Source of the DNA: Ferdinandcohnia sp047246645
GTDB taxonomy: Bacteria > Bacillota > Bacilli > Bacillales > Bacillaceae_L
Direction of reading: 5' to 3'
Length of the DNA stretch: 64,000 nt
Assembly: GCF_047246645.1 (NCBI RefSeq)
Contig: NZ_JBFOKR010000007.1
Span: 163,993 to 227,992 of the forward strand
Shown: piece by piece, positions 1 to 8,492 of the stretch
Layout: every line of letters starts with the position of its first letter
Position numbering within the stretch: the stretch's first letter is position 1
Translations under genes and position numbers: made by a program
Notes under the pieces: generated by a model
Seen by the model: the letters and a program-made list of their open reading frames with translations, nothing else
Told to the model about the DNA's origin: nothing
Database searches by the model: none

Positions 1-1
1 T

Positions 2-787
2 AATATCTGGTTTGGTGTAAGAGAATTTGCAATGGGTGCTGCTATCAACGGTATGGCACTTCATGGTGGAGTAAAAGTATTCGGAGCAACATTCTTCGTA
101 TTCTCTGATTACCTACGTCCAGCAATTCGTCTGGCTGCATTAATGAAGCTACCTGTAACATATGTATTTACTCATGATTCTATTGCTGTTGGTGAAGATG
201 GCCCTACACATGAACCAGTTGAGCAACTAGCTGCATTACGTGCAATGCCAGGATTATCAATTCTTCGTCCAGCTGAAGCAAAAGAAACAGTGGCAGCATG
301 GCGCTTAGCTATAGAGAGCACTGACACGCCTACAGCTCTTGTATTAACAAGACAAGGATTACCAACACTAGCACTTGATGATGAAACAGTATATGAAGGT
401 GTGAAAAAAGGTGCTTATGTAGTATCTGAAGCAAACGGGGACGTTCAAGGTCTACTACTTGCAACAGGTTCTGAAGTATCCCTTGCAATTGCTGCTCAAC
501 AAGAGCTTGAAAAAGAAGGAATCTTTGTATCAGTAGTTAGTATGCCGAGCTGGGATCGTTTCGAGCAACAATCAGCAGAATATAAAGAAAGTGTACTTCC
601 TAAGAACGTAAAAGCACGTTTAGCAATCGAAATGGGATCACCACTTGGCTGGAGAGAATACATTGGAGATGCAGGAAAGGTGCTTGCTGTTAATCAATTT
701 GGCGCTTCTGCACCTGCAAAAAAACTGTTAGCAGAGTACGGCTTTACAGTTGAAAATGTTGTGAAGAACGTTAAGGAATTATTTTAA
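2..787 (+). CDS. tkt: Transketolase, C-terminal part (5' end outside window)
   Basis: Partial gene: the reading frame is already open at base 2 and runs to a TAA at 785-787. Transketolase moves two-carbon ketol units between sugar phosphates in the non-oxidative pentose phosphate pathway (TPP-dependent, cytosolic). The visible part begins within the pyrimidine-binding domain (NIWFGVREFAMGAAINGMALHGG split over the window edge), contains the region FVFSDYLRPAIRLAALM and the HDSIAVGEDGPTHEP loop typical of bacterial transketolases, and ends with the transketolase C-terminal domain (LLATGSEVSLA). A transaldolase gene follows 113 bases downstream, a sensible pathway neighbour. No sign of damage in the visible part. 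Confidence 0.97.
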   Translation, partial: NIWFGVREFAMGAAINGMALHGGVKVFGATFFVFSDYLRPAIRLAALMKLPVTYVFTHDSIAVGEDGPTHEPVEQLAALRAMPGLSILRPAEAKETVAAWRLAIESTDTPTALVLTRQGLPTLALDDETVYEGVKKGAYVVSEANGDVQGLLLATGSEVSLAIAAQQELEKEGIFVSVVSMPSWDRFEQQSAEYKESVLPKNVKARLAIEMGSPLGWREYIGDAGKVLAVNQFGASAPAKKLLAEYGFTVENVVKNVKELF

Positions 788-802
788 CTTTATTTAGCTT
801 AA

Positions 803-827
803 ATCCCTCACTTTATTAGTGAGGGAT
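803..827 (+). terminator. Stem-loop after transketolase
   Basis: Perfect 9-bp stem ATCCCTCAC / GTGAGGGAT with loop TTTATTA, 16 bases after the transketolase stop. There is no U-run directly after it, so it may act as a weak terminator or an RNA-stabilising hairpin rather than a full intrinsic terminator. Confidence 0.55.
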
Positions 828-900
828 AGAGCGTAACAAATGATTATATCTCGAAAAAATCGAGTTCAAAAAAGTCGTGTTAACAGGAGGGAATAAGTAA

Positions 901-1569
901 GTGAAATTCTTTATTGATACAGCAAATCTAGAAGATATTAAAAAGGCACATAAAATGGGAGTGTTGTCAGGTGTGACAACAAATCCTTCCCTAGTTGCAA
1001 AAGAGGGCGTAAAATTCGAAGACCGCATTGAAGAAATACTTCAAGCAGTTCCTGATGTTGAGTCTGTATCGGCTGAAGTAACTCCGGATGCTGTAACTGC
1101 AGAGGAAATGATTGCACAAGCGGAAGAACTCATCAAAATAAATGATGGCGACAAAAACATCACGATTAAATTACCAATGACAGTTGCAGGATTAGAGGCA
1201 ACTCGTTACCTTGCGAAAAAAGGTGTTAAAACGAACGTAACTCTAATTTTTACTGTTAACCAAGCACTTTTAGCTGCTCGTGCTGGAGCAACGTATGTTT
1301 CTCCATTCTTAGGACGTCTAGATGATATTTCAGAAGACGGAGTTTTACTAGTATCAAAGATTGCTGAACTATTCCGTATCCATAAGCTAGATGCACAAAT
1401 TATTGCTGCATCTGTAAGACATCCAGACCATGTAACTCGTGTTGCACTAGCTGGTGCACATATTGCAACCATTCCTTATGGAGTGATTGAGCAATTAACC
1501 AAACACCCACTAACTGACCAAGGCATTGAAAAATTTGCGGCGGATTGGGCGAAAGCACCTAAAAATTAA
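901..1569 (+). CDS. tal: Transaldolase, small FSA/TalC type
   Basis: 222 aa, slightly longer than the usual 212-217 aa of this decameric class I aldolase family. Schiff-base lysine lies in NITIKLPMT (about residue 85). Two positions that separate true transaldolases from fructose-6-phosphate aldolases can be read: Glu in SAEVTP, where FSA has Gln, and Phe in SPFLGR, where FSA has Tyr. Both point to transaldolase, so exchange of dihydroxyacetone units between sugar phosphates is the likely reaction; this residue argument rests on family knowledge. Start GTG at 901 with the strong site CAGGAGGG just upstream. Functional partner of the transketolase before it. Confidence 0.93.
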   Translation: MKFFIDTANLEDIKKAHKMGVLSGVTTNPSLVAKEGVKFEDRIEEILQAVPDVESVSAEVTPDAVTAEEMIAQAEELIKINDGDKNITIKLPMTVAGLEATRYLAKKGVKTNVTLIFTVNQALLAARAGATYVSPFLGRLDDISEDGVLLVSKIAELFRIHKLDAQIIAASVRHPDHVTRVALAGAHIATIPYGVIEQLTKHPLTDQGIEKFAADWAKAPKN

Positions 1570-1577
1570 TAGATAGT

Positions 1578-1616
1578 AAAAACCCTGAATCATGTGATTC
1601 AGGGTTTGTTTTTTAT
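1578..1616. terminator. Terminator between tal and nreB (convergent)
   Basis: Stem AAACCCTGAATC / GATTCAGGGTTT (1579-1607) with a 4-base loop, followed on the plus strand by GTTTTTTATTT. The minus strand also ends in a T-rich run, so it can serve both convergent genes; the nreB stop codon lies at its edge. Confidence 0.9.
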
Positions 1617-2719
1617 TTGGGAACATGTAGTTTTACAGTTGTACCTTTTCCTGCTTCTGATTCAACAGTAAGTTCTCCGCCGGCACCTCTAGCACGTTCT
1701 TCCATACTGAACAATCCAACACCATTTCCTTTTTCTTCATGAACAAATCCTTGACCTTTGTCGGCGATGACAACCTCTACAGCAGAATTAACTTCATGAA
1801 TTGTTACATTTGCTTCAGAGACATTTGCGTATTTTGCAACGTTCGTTAACGCCTCTTGGACAATTCGGTACATCGTTGTTTCTTTATTAATATCTAGTCG
1901 AGTACGAAGTGTACAGTCAAGATTAACTTGAATCCCATAATGCTGTGAGTAGTTTTCAATATATTTGCGTATAGCAGGAACAACACCTAGGTCATCAAGA
2001 ACAGAAGGACGAAGTTCCCATGCTAGTCCACGAATATCCTCGATTACAAAAGAAACATCCTGTCTGATTTTATGAAGTCTATCATCAGGTTTATCTAAAA
2101 TTAACTGATCTAATTGGATTAGGAGTGAAAACATACTTTGGCCGATACCATCGTGCAATTCACGTGAAAAACGTTTACGTTCTTCTTCCTGAATAGAAAT
2201 AACACGGGTCATCATGCTTTTAAGCTCTTCTTGTGTTTCTTTTAATGCGGTAACCTCATTACGTACGGCTAAATATTGATATGGACGTCCACTTTCACCT
2301 ATTAAAGGAACAATGGTTGTATCTACCCAGTAATAAGAACCGTCCTTAGCTCTGTTTTTAATTTCAGCGCGCCATACCTGTCCGGAACCAATCGTTCTCC
2401 ACATATCCATCCAGAATTCCTTATCATGATATCCGGAATTAATAATTCTATGGTCCTGACCAATTAATTCTTCCTTTGAATATTTGGAGATCTCACAGAA
2501 CTTATTATTGATATATTGGATTTTCCCTTGTCTATCGGTAATCGCTACAATAGAAGACTCATCTAACGCAAATGTTAAATCCGCCAAATGTTTGAGAGAG
2601 TGCTCCACATCTGTACGAAAACTAGGGTCCTTAATATGAGTCTCTAATTCTGACAAGAGTTTCAAGACATTCGGGCCACCAATTTCAGATTGGTGTTTTA
2701 AACGATCGTATCTATTCAA
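1613..2719 (-). CDS. nreB: NreB-like cytosolic sensor histidine kinase with PAS domain
   Basis: 368 aa. Layout: N-terminal segment (1-50), PAS domain (about 55-165), short coiled linker, HisKA_3 dimerisation domain with the phospho-acceptor His in SRELHDGIGQS (about residue 190), then an HATPase_c domain (EALTNVAKYANVSEA, DKGQGF, GVGLFSMEER). No membrane segment, so cytosolic. The gene starts with TTG, overlapping the nreC stop by 8 bases, implying translational coupling. Staphylococcal NreB holds an oxygen-sensing [4Fe-4S] cluster on four PAS cysteines; here the whole protein has only two cysteines (FCEIS and DCTL), so that mechanism is not supported. The assignment as NreB rests on the adjacent nreC and nreA-like genes. 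Confidence 0.8.
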   Translation of the reverse strand: MNRYDRLKHQSEIGGPNVLKLLSELETHIKDPSFRTDVEHSLKHLADLTFALDESSIVAITDRQGKIQYINNKFCEISKYSKEELIGQDHRIINSGYHDKEFWMDMWRTIGSGQVWRAEIKNRAKDGSYYWVDTTIVPLIGESGRPYQYLAVRNEVTALKETQEELKSMMTRVISIQEEERKRFSRELHDGIGQSMFSLLIQLDQLILDKPDDRLHKIRQDVSFVIEDIRGLAWELRPSVLDDLGVVPAIRKYIENYSQHYGIQVNLDCTLRTRLDINKETTMYRIVQEALTNVAKYANVSEANVTIHEVNSAVEVVIADKGQGFVHEEKGNGVGLFSMEERARGAGGELTVESEAGKGTTVKLHVPK

Positions 2720-3365
2720 AATGAAGCAACCCTTTCTTCATGGCGTATTTTACTAGTTCTGGACGGGACTTCAAGCCAAGTTTCTCCATTAAATTACTCT
2801 TATGTGATTCAACTGTTTTTACACTTATGATTAAATGTTCAGCAATTTCTTTATTTGAATAACCTTTTGCAATCCATTCAAGAACTTCTTTTTCACGTTC
2901 TGAAAGTACATCGAATGTATCAGAGCTATCCCCATTTTTAACGCGGTCTAAGTAACCGCTCATTAAGGTTCTGGTTGCAGAAGGTGTTAAGTATGCATTA
3001 CCAGAGTAAACAGAAGCAATTGCGGCTATTAATTCTTCATGTGGTGCATTCTTAAGAATATAACCGGAAGCACCAGCATGTATCGCTCTAAATAAGTATT
3101 CTTCATCATCATGCATCGTTAAAATTAGTATTGAAACATCTGGCATAAGCTGATGCAATTCTTGTGTTGCGGTTAATCCATCTTTACCATGAGGCATACT
3201 TAAATCCATAAGAACGACATCAGGGCGTAGTTCCTGAGCTTTTTTAATCGCTTCGTCCCCTTCTGATGCTTCACCAATAACTTCTATATTATTTTTACCG
3301 TTTAAAAGCATCATCAGTCCTGAACGTACAACTACATGATCATCAACGATTAATAATCTAATCAT
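2712..3365 (-). CDS. nreC: NreC-like response regulator, NarL/LuxR type
   Basis: 217 aa. Receiver domain at 1-120 (DDHVVVRSG, phospho-acceptor Asp in VVLMDLSMP, Thr in ILTMHDD, Lys in YILKNAPH) and a LuxR-type HTH at about 150-215 (LSEREKEVLEWIAKGYSNKEIAEHL split here as the classic signature). I place the start at ATG 3365, after GGGGGGAAAGAG; a 14-residue upstream extension is open but has no such site. It is the likely phosphorylation target of NreB, controlling nitrate respiration genes. Order here is nreA, nreC, nreB, whereas staphylococci have nreABC. A TGTGA-N6-TCACA site and a separate promoter lie just upstream. Confidence 0.85.
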   Translation of the reverse strand: MIRLLIVDDHVVVRSGLMMLLNGKNNIEVIGEASEGDEAIKKAQELRPDVVLMDLSMPHGKDGLTATQELHQLMPDVSILILTMHDDEEYLFRAIHAGASGYILKNAPHEELIAAIASVYSGNAYLTPSATRTLMSGYLDRVKNGDSSDTFDVLSEREKEVLEWIAKGYSNKEIAEHLIISVKTVESHKSNLMEKLGLKSRPELVKYAMKKGLLHFE

Positions 3366-3392
3366 TCTCTTTCCCCCCGGACGTCCTATTCG

Positions 3393-3408
3393 TGTGATAT
3401 TCGTCACA
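3393..3408. promoter_or_regulatory. Fnr/Crp-type palindrome upstream of nreC
   Basis: TGTGA-TATTCG-TCACA, a perfect match to the Bacillus Fnr consensus TGTGA-N6-TCACA. Its centre (3400.5) is only 35 bases before the nreC start codon and falls just downstream of the predicted nreCB transcription start, a position expected for repression rather than activation. The same 16-mer with one change occurs at 32136-32151. Confidence 0.75.
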
Positions 3409-3418
3409 CTCTTATTCC

Positions 3419-3447
3419 ATCATATAAAAAAAAATGAATCCTTTCAA
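3419..3447 (-). promoter_or_regulatory. Putative nreCB promoter
   Basis: Minus-strand TTGAAA (3442-3447), 17-base spacer containing a T9 run, TATGAT (3419-3424). The -35 sits in the loop of the nreA terminator. Predicted start near 3412. Confidence 0.5.
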
Positions 3448-3458
3448 TGGGATTCATT
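3426..3458 (-). terminator. Terminator of nreA
   Basis: On the minus strand, AATGAATCC / GGATTCATT stem (9 bp, 8-base loop, 3433-3458) followed by nine T residues. It separates nreA from nreCB transcriptionally, at least partly. Confidence 0.85.
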
Positions 3459-3464
3459 AGTAGT

Positions 3465-3905
3465 TTAGCTTATTTCTTTATTATAAAAAACGGTAAAATC
3501 GTCTGCAGCTGCCTTTATTTGATTAATTTGTTCCATTGTATATTTCTTAGAAGTTCGTGAACCTACGAGGAGGATACCATTTATATTACCTTTAAAATAA
3601 ACAGGCACGGCCACAGCTGCATATAAGTTCTCTGCTAACATAATCGGATACTGCATACGTAGCTTTTCAAAACCCGGTGTCCCACTATCGACTATAATAG
3701 AGGTACCAAAGCGAACCACAGATCCTGATAGACCCTTTCCGGGTTTTCCGACCATATGTTTATATCTTTCATTTATATTTCCGTGAGCATACTTCCAATG
3801 AATGGCTTGGTTTTGCTGATTCACATCTGCAAACGCTGAGAAATCACTAGAGGTACTCGTACATATATCATATAGTTTTTGCTCGACTTGTGTAATTACT
3901 TCCAT
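3465..3905 (-). CDS. nreA: NreA-like GAF-domain nitrate sensor
   Basis: 146 aa, a single GAF domain. Visible landmarks are the WKYAHGN segment, GKPGKGLSGSVVRFG, and AVAVPVYFKGNINGILLVGSR. In staphylococci NreA is a small GAF protein that binds nitrate and controls NreB autokinase activity; size, domain and its place beside nreCB fit that role. No signal peptide or membrane segment. Transcribed away from the Crp/Fnr gene at 4205; a well-placed terminator follows. A generic GAF protein remains possible, but the context makes NreA the best call. Confidence 0.8.
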   Translation of the reverse strand: MEVITQVEQKLYDICTSTSSDFSAFADVNQQNQAIHWKYAHGNINERYKHMVGKPGKGLSGSVVRFGTSIIVDSGTPGFEKLRMQYPIMLAENLYAAVAVPVYFKGNINGILLVGSRTSKKYTMEQINQIKAAADDFTVFYNKEIS

Positions 3906-3999
3906 AGTTATCTCCCCTTGACCACTGCTGTGGCCTTTTTAGTCTGGGACCTTTTATCTTTCCTCTACATTGTAAATCTTTTTCGGGAGATTGTATGTC

Positions 4000-4144
4000 A
4001 GGGAATTCCCCTAACTTTATATCCTGAAAAGATGAACTTAATTATCATTTTTTCGGTAAAGTAGGGGGATTATACCCCCTTTAGGGGAAAAACACGCAGA
4101 AACAGATAGGGGAATTCTCATCAAAAGTTCAGTAATTCCCCCGA
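4000..4144. promoter_or_regulatory. Cluster of G-rich/C-rich palindromes between nreA and fnr
   Basis: Five related elements: AGGGAATTCCCCT (4000-4012), AGGGGG-ATTATA-CCCCCT (4063-4080), CCCCCTTTAGGGG (4075-4087), TAGGGGAATTCTC (4107-4119) and the half-site AATTCCCCC (4134-4142). They resemble the G-rich N4 C-rich palindrome described for staphylococcal NreC, so they are candidate NreC sites controlling nreA and/or the Crp/Fnr gene. The consensus comparison is from memory; the repeats themselves are plainly visible. Confidence 0.6.
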
Positions 4145-4204
4145 TACCAACTTTTCACTATAAGCCGTATGATTATAGCATAAAGTCATTCGGGAGGTTT
4201 TAAA

Positions 4205-4936
4205 ATGGCAATGATCGTTCAGGAACTAAGAAGTGAACTTACACATATAGAATCAATTAATGAAAATATTACTCAATTTTTATCAGATGAAAATTTAAAT
4301 AAATTACAAAGCATTATGAAGACAAAAACAATGAAAGCCGGAACACATCTTTTCTGGGAAGGCGAAGAAGTAGAAAAAATGTACTATATCCTTTCAGGAA
4401 GAGTAAAACTAAGAACATCTTCAGAAAATGGCAAAGACTTTCTTCTATCTATTAAAGATGAAGGAAGCTTAGTAGGAGAATTCGGTGGCTTTAATGATGA
4501 AGTCTATTATAGCTATCGTGCTGAAGTATCTGAGGACGCTGAAATTGGATTCATCCAATTAAATGATCTTAAAAAGCTTATGTACCAATTCGGAAACTTC
4601 GCAGTAGAATTTATGAGCTGGATTGGTTGGACACAACGTGTCATGCAAAATAAGCTTTACGACTTCTTGTTTTTTGACAAAACAGGAGCTCTAGCTTCAA
4701 CCCTAATTAAACTTACGACTACACATGGTGTGAAATGTGCGGACGGAATCCTAATCTCAGTTGAATTAACAAACAAAGATCTAGGTGACTTCATCGGAAC
4801 TGCACGTGAAAGTGTAAACCGTATCCTAAATGCCTGGAAACGAGAAGGAATTGTGGAAATGATTGACCGCAAAGTAGTTATCCGTCGTTTGGATCGTTTG
4901 TATGAGATTTGTGAGTGTGCGGGTGGGGTTCATTAA
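4205..4936 (+). CDS. fnr: Crp/Fnr-family transcriptional regulator, Bacillus Fnr type
   Basis: 243 aa. Cyclic-nucleotide-binding-like domain (about 20-140), dimerisation helix (130-155) and C-terminal winged HTH with recognition helix GTARESVNRIL (about 198-208). The R-E-S-x-x-R pattern suits TGTGA half-sites, and perfect or near-perfect TGTGA-N6-TCACA sites lie at nreC, the qox upstream region and pflB. Bacillus subtilis Fnr ligates a [4Fe-4S] cluster through three C-terminal cysteines; here the C-terminus ends ICECAGGVH, giving only two cysteines (236, 238) plus one at 178, so cluster ligation may differ. Start ATG after CGGGAGGT. Divergent from nreA, monocistronic, with its own terminator. 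Confidence 0.87.
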   Translation: MAMIVQELRSELTHIESINENITQFLSDENLNKLQSIMKTKTMKAGTHLFWEGEEVEKMYYILSGRVKLRTSSENGKDFLLSIKDEGSLVGEFGGFNDEVYYSYRAEVSEDAEIGFIQLNDLKKLMYQFGNFAVEFMSWIGWTQRVMQNKLYDFLFFDKTGALASTLIKLTTTHGVKCADGILISVELTNKDLGDFIGTARESVNRILNAWKREGIVEMIDRKVVIRRLDRLYEICECAGGVH

Positions 4937-4951
4937 TAGGTGGAAATGGGG

Positions 4952-4981
4952 AAGGTGACCTGGCTTAAGGTTACCTTTTTT
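4952..4981 (+). terminator. Terminator of fnr
   Basis: Stem AAGGTGACC / GGTTACCTT (one G-T pair) followed by TTTTTTT. Confidence 0.85.
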
Positions 4982-5183
4982 ATTTTAGTAAGAAAACTAA
5001 AGAAAAAAATGTGAGAAATCATAAGCATTCTAAAGAAATTTAAAGATAAACAGAGGAAAAAGGCTTTTTTAAATGAAATTAGAATGAATTTTGTGCTTTA
5101 TAAACGTGTTTGTTCACTATAAAATATACATGTGTTCTTTTTAAGAAACAAAATAATGAGTACATAGTGTAGCGGGTGATATA

Positions 5184-5564
5184 TTGAATATATATTCATT
5201 AGTAGAAAATGAAATCATAATAGAAGTACTTGATTCAGTACTCGAGAATACCAAATATAGAATTGAATGGCTCGCCCACGAAGCCAAACTCTATGAGAAA
5301 TTACGCATATACGATGAGGCAATTGTGTTTTTGCCGAAGTCTTATGTGTATAACCTTTATAAGGTAGGTGCCTTTTTAACTCAACAGCTTCCAAAGGTAA
5401 AAGTGGTACTAGTACTAGGGTCAGAGGATGATTTTGATTCAAGACAAGCAGGAAATCAGGGAGTTCTGTATATGAATAGTCCATCTTTTAGAGAACATGT
5501 TCTTTCAATAATTGAATACCAAATAGATAAAACACATTCAAAATTGATCATTACACAACGGTAA
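5184..5564 (+). CDS. Small cytosolic protein of unknown function
   Basis: 126 aa, start TTG after AGCGGGTGAT. No signal peptide or membrane segment. The alternation of hydrophobic strands (EAIVFLPKS, KVKVVLVLGSEDDF, GVLYMNSPSFREHV) and helices resembles a receiver-like alpha/beta fold, but the acidic pocket and conserved Lys of response regulators are not evident, so I do not call it one. It stands alone between fnr and dbpA. Confidence 0.6.
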   Translation: MNIYSLVENEIIIEVLDSVLENTKYRIEWLAHEAKLYEKLRIYDEAIVFLPKSYVYNLYKVGAFLTQQLPKVKVVLVLGSEDDFDSRQAGNQGVLYMNSPSFREHVLSIIEYQIDKTHSKLIITQR

Positions 5565-5629
5565 TGGTCTTTTTATTTTGATCACCTAGGTTATACTAAA
5601 TGTAAAGTCTAATTTATGAGGTACTAACA

Positions 5630-7066
5630 ATGAACGGTTTTAAAGAATTTACAATAAGTGAAGAAATTCAGCGTGCGTTAACAGCGCTACAATATAAAGC
5701 TCCAACCGAGGTCCAACAGGATGTGATCCCACGTGTACTTGCAAAAGAGGATCTTGTTGTAAAATCTCAAACAGGTAGTGGTAAAACGGCTGCTTTTGCG
5801 ATACCTATTTGTGAAATGGTGGAATGGGAAGAGAATAAACCTCAAGCGTTGGTGCTGACTCCAACAAGAGAGTTGGCAGCACAGGTAAGAGATGAGATAA
5901 CAAATATAGGGCGATTCAAGCGAATTAAGGCTGCGGCCATTTATGGTAAACAGAGCTTTGAAAGGCAAAAAATAGAACTCAAGCAAAAGACGCATGTTGT
6001 AGTGGGGACGCCTGGAAGAGTGCTCGACCATTTAGAAAAGGGGACTCTTATTGTTGATAATCTTCAGTTTTTGGTAATTGATGAGGCTGATGAAATGCTG
6101 AATATGGGATTTATTGACCAGGTAGAAGCTATCATTCAAACATTACCTGTGAATCGGGTGACGATGCTCTTTTCAGCTACATTACCAGAAGATGTTGCCC
6201 AACTTTCACATACATATATGAAGAATCCAGTTATTATTGAAAGTAAGTCATCGATGGATATTAAACAAAAAATAGAGCATTCATTTATTGAAACTGACGA
6301 AAATGATAAGCTTTTGCTTTTACAATCAGTAGCTACGGTAGAAAATCCAGATAGCTGCATTATCTTTTGTAGCACACAGGAACGCGTTGACCAGCTATTT
6401 AGAAAGTTAGAAAAAGCACATTATTCGTGTGACATGCTTCATGGTGGAATGGTACAAGAAGATCGATTTGCGGTAATGGATGATTTTAAAAGAGGAGAGT
6501 TCCGATATTTAATAGCTACTGATGTGGCGGCGAGAGGGATAGATGTTGAGAATATTTCACTTGTTATTAATTATGATGTTCCACATGATAAGGAACGGTA
6601 TGTACATCGGACTGGCCGAACAGGTAGAGCGGGACAAACTGGGAAAGCAATTACATTTGTTACGCAAAAGGAAATACCTTTTATAAGTGAAATTGAAGAC
6701 TATATTGGATTTGAGATTACGAAAGTTGAACCACCAACAAAGGATGAGGTAGCTATAGCAATGCCTGCTTTCGAAACTAAGATGAATAGCCAGCCTCGTC
6801 TAAAAAAGGATAAAGCAGATAATGTTAACAAAGATATTCTAAAGCTTTATTTTAATGGCGGGAAAAAGAAAAAATTGCGGGCGGTTGATTTCGTTGGAAC
6901 GATTGCAAAGCTTCAAGGAGTATCTGCAGATGATATTGGGATTATCACGATTCAAGAAAATGTAACTTATGTAGATATTCTTAATGGTAAGGGGCAGCTT
7001 GTATTACAACAAATGAAGAATACAACTATTAAAGGAAAACAGTTAAAGGTTCATATTGCAAGATAA
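5630..7066 (+). CDS. dbpA: ATP-dependent RNA helicase DbpA/YxiN
   Basis: 478 aa DEAD-box helicase. Motifs in order: Q motif (ALQYKAPTEVQ), I (SQTGSGKT), Ia (PTRELA), Ib (TPGR), II (DEAD), III (SAT), then domain 2 with IV (IIFCST), V (ATDVAARGID) and VI (HRTGRTGRAG). A C-terminal DbpA RNA-binding domain of about 75 residues (KKKKLRAVDFVGTIAKL, VTYVDILNG) follows; in Bacillus YxiN and E. coli DbpA this recognises hairpin 92 of 23S rRNA in large-subunit assembly. Start ATG after TATGAGGT. Monocistronic. Confidence 0.95.
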   Translation: MNGFKEFTISEEIQRALTALQYKAPTEVQQDVIPRVLAKEDLVVKSQTGSGKTAAFAIPICEMVEWEENKPQALVLTPTRELAAQVRDEITNIGRFKRIKAAAIYGKQSFERQKIELKQKTHVVVGTPGRVLDHLEKGTLIVDNLQFLVIDEADEMLNMGFIDQVEAIIQTLPVNRVTMLFSATLPEDVAQLSHTYMKNPVIIESKSSMDIKQKIEHSFIETDENDKLLLLQSVATVENPDSCIIFCSTQERVDQLFRKLEKAHYSCDMLHGGMVQEDRFAVMDDFKRGEFRYLIATDVAARGIDVENISLVINYDVPHDKERYVHRTGRTGRAGQTGKAITFVTQKEIPFISEIEDYIGFEITKVEPPTKDEVAIAMPAFETKMNSQPRLKKDKADNVNKDILKLYFNGGKKKKLRAVDFVGTIAKLQGVSADDIGIITIQENVTYVDILNGKGQLVLQQMKNTTIKGKQLKVHIAR

Positions 7067-7068
7067 AG

Positions 7069-7099
7069 AAAGGTCGTACCCTAACAGGTACGACCTTTT
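7069..7099. terminator. Bidirectional terminator between dbpA and the MFS gene
   Basis: Perfect 12-bp stem AAAGGTCGTACC / GGTACGACCTTT with 6-base loop CTAACA; T-run on the plus strand and A-rich flank serving the minus strand. Confidence 0.92.
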
Positions 7100-7101
7100 G
7101 G

Positions 7102-8301
7102 TTACACTTGTGTTTTTAATTGCGCTTTAGGTTTAGCGTTCTTTTGCCATAGAAAAGTAATGAAAATGGTCACTACTAACAATATAAGCCCTAAAATAAA
7201 TGGATAAATGATATGCACATCGTATAATAACCCACCAAGCGTTGGCCCTAATATATTTCCGATACTCATGTAAGCATTATTCATCCCCATTGCGAACCCT
7301 TGTTCATTTCCAGCAAGTTTCGAAATTAATGTATTTAATACTGGACGAAGAATTGATGTTGCTAAGAAAATTAGTAATGTAATACCGAAAAACACTGCAT
7401 AGCTCGATGCTACTAATGAAAGGAAGAATCCTAAAGCGGCAACTATTAAGAAGATGTTTAAGATCTTACCCTCGCCGTAACGAGTCACCATTTTATCGAC
7501 AACAAAGAGTTGAACAATTACACTTACAAGACCTGTAGATGTAACCATAATTGCTATATCCTGAGGACTTGCACTAAATTGATAGTCTACAAATAGACCG
7601 ATTACAGACTCATACGCCATTAACCCGAAGCTCATTACCAGAGTAATAATTAGAGGGATGAAGAATGGCATTTTTACAGAACGAACTAATTTTTTAGCCA
7701 TTGGCTCATCGTCAATATGAGCAAAACCTTCAGTAGCATCTTTTTGTTGGCTCTCTTTTAATACTGCAAAAGAGAAGATAACAGAAACCAATGAAACTAG
7801 TGCGGAAATTAAGAATGGAAACTTTAATCCATAGTCTGCTAAAAAGCCACCAACTCCAGGGCCTACTACAATTCCAAGTGACATCGCAGCTGAAACATAG
7901 CTGTTCCCTTTTGCGCGTTGTTCAAAGGTAGTAATGTCTGCCACATATGCAAATATCGCAGGCACCAGTAGTGCCGCGCCAATTCCTCCAATTACACGAG
8001 ATGCATACAGCAACCAAATCGAATCAACGAGATAAAAAATAAACATTGATAGAGTTAAAAAGAGTAATCCATAAATAATCATCTTTCTACGGCCATATTG
8101 ATCCGTCCACTTACCTGCAATAGGAGAGAAGATAAACTGAGCACCAGCAAAGATAGCAATCATAAGTCCTGCTGCTTTTCCGCCCTGGTCAATCGACTCT
8201 AAATAGGCTGGCAAAATTGGAATAATAATACCAAAGCTCCCGATTGCGATAAACATATTGATCATTAAAATAATCATCTTTTTACGTTGGTCTGCCGCCA
8301 T
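7102..8301 (-). CDS. MFS efflux transporter, DHA1 drug:proton antiporter type
   Basis: 399 aa with about 12 predicted membrane helices. Motif A between TM2 and TM3 is clear (GKWTDQYGRRK), and motif C in TM5 (SLGIVVGPGVGGFLAD) marks the antiporter group. It resembles NorA/Bmr-type multidrug or tetracycline-type exporters; the substrate cannot be read from sequence. I prefer the start at ATG 8301 (MAADQRKKM), preceded by AGAGGTG, over an ATG six codons upstream. Monocistronic, convergent with dbpA. Confidence 0.85.
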   Translation of the reverse strand: MAADQRKKMIILMINMFIAIGSFGIIIPILPAYLESIDQGGKAAGLMIAIFAGAQFIFSPIAGKWTDQYGRRKMIIYGLLFLTLSMFIFYLVDSIWLLYASRVIGGIGAALLVPAIFAYVADITTFEQRAKGNSYVSAAMSLGIVVGPGVGGFLADYGLKFPFLISALVSLVSVIFSFAVLKESQQKDATEGFAHIDDEPMAKKLVRSVKMPFFIPLIITLVMSFGLMAYESVIGLFVDYQFSASPQDIAIMVTSTGLVSVIVQLFVVDKMVTRYGEGKILNIFLIVAALGFFLSLVASSYAVFFGITLLIFLATSILRPVLNTLISKLAGNEQGFAMGMNNAYMSIGNILGPTLGGLLYDVHIIYPFILGLILLVVTIFITFLWQKNAKPKAQLKTQV

Positions 8302-8492
8302 AGCTGCACCTCTTTTCATATATATAATATTTTTTGTTAGTTTTTATCAGAACTCTAATAAGTTATTATAAATTCACATTATTGTCAAAGAAAAAAGATA
8401 CCAATAATTCGACAAAGTTCTAAAGGAATAAAAGAAAGAAAAGGAGAATTATAGAGATAGAAATAAAAGGTTCTGGGAAAGGTTGGAAAAGT

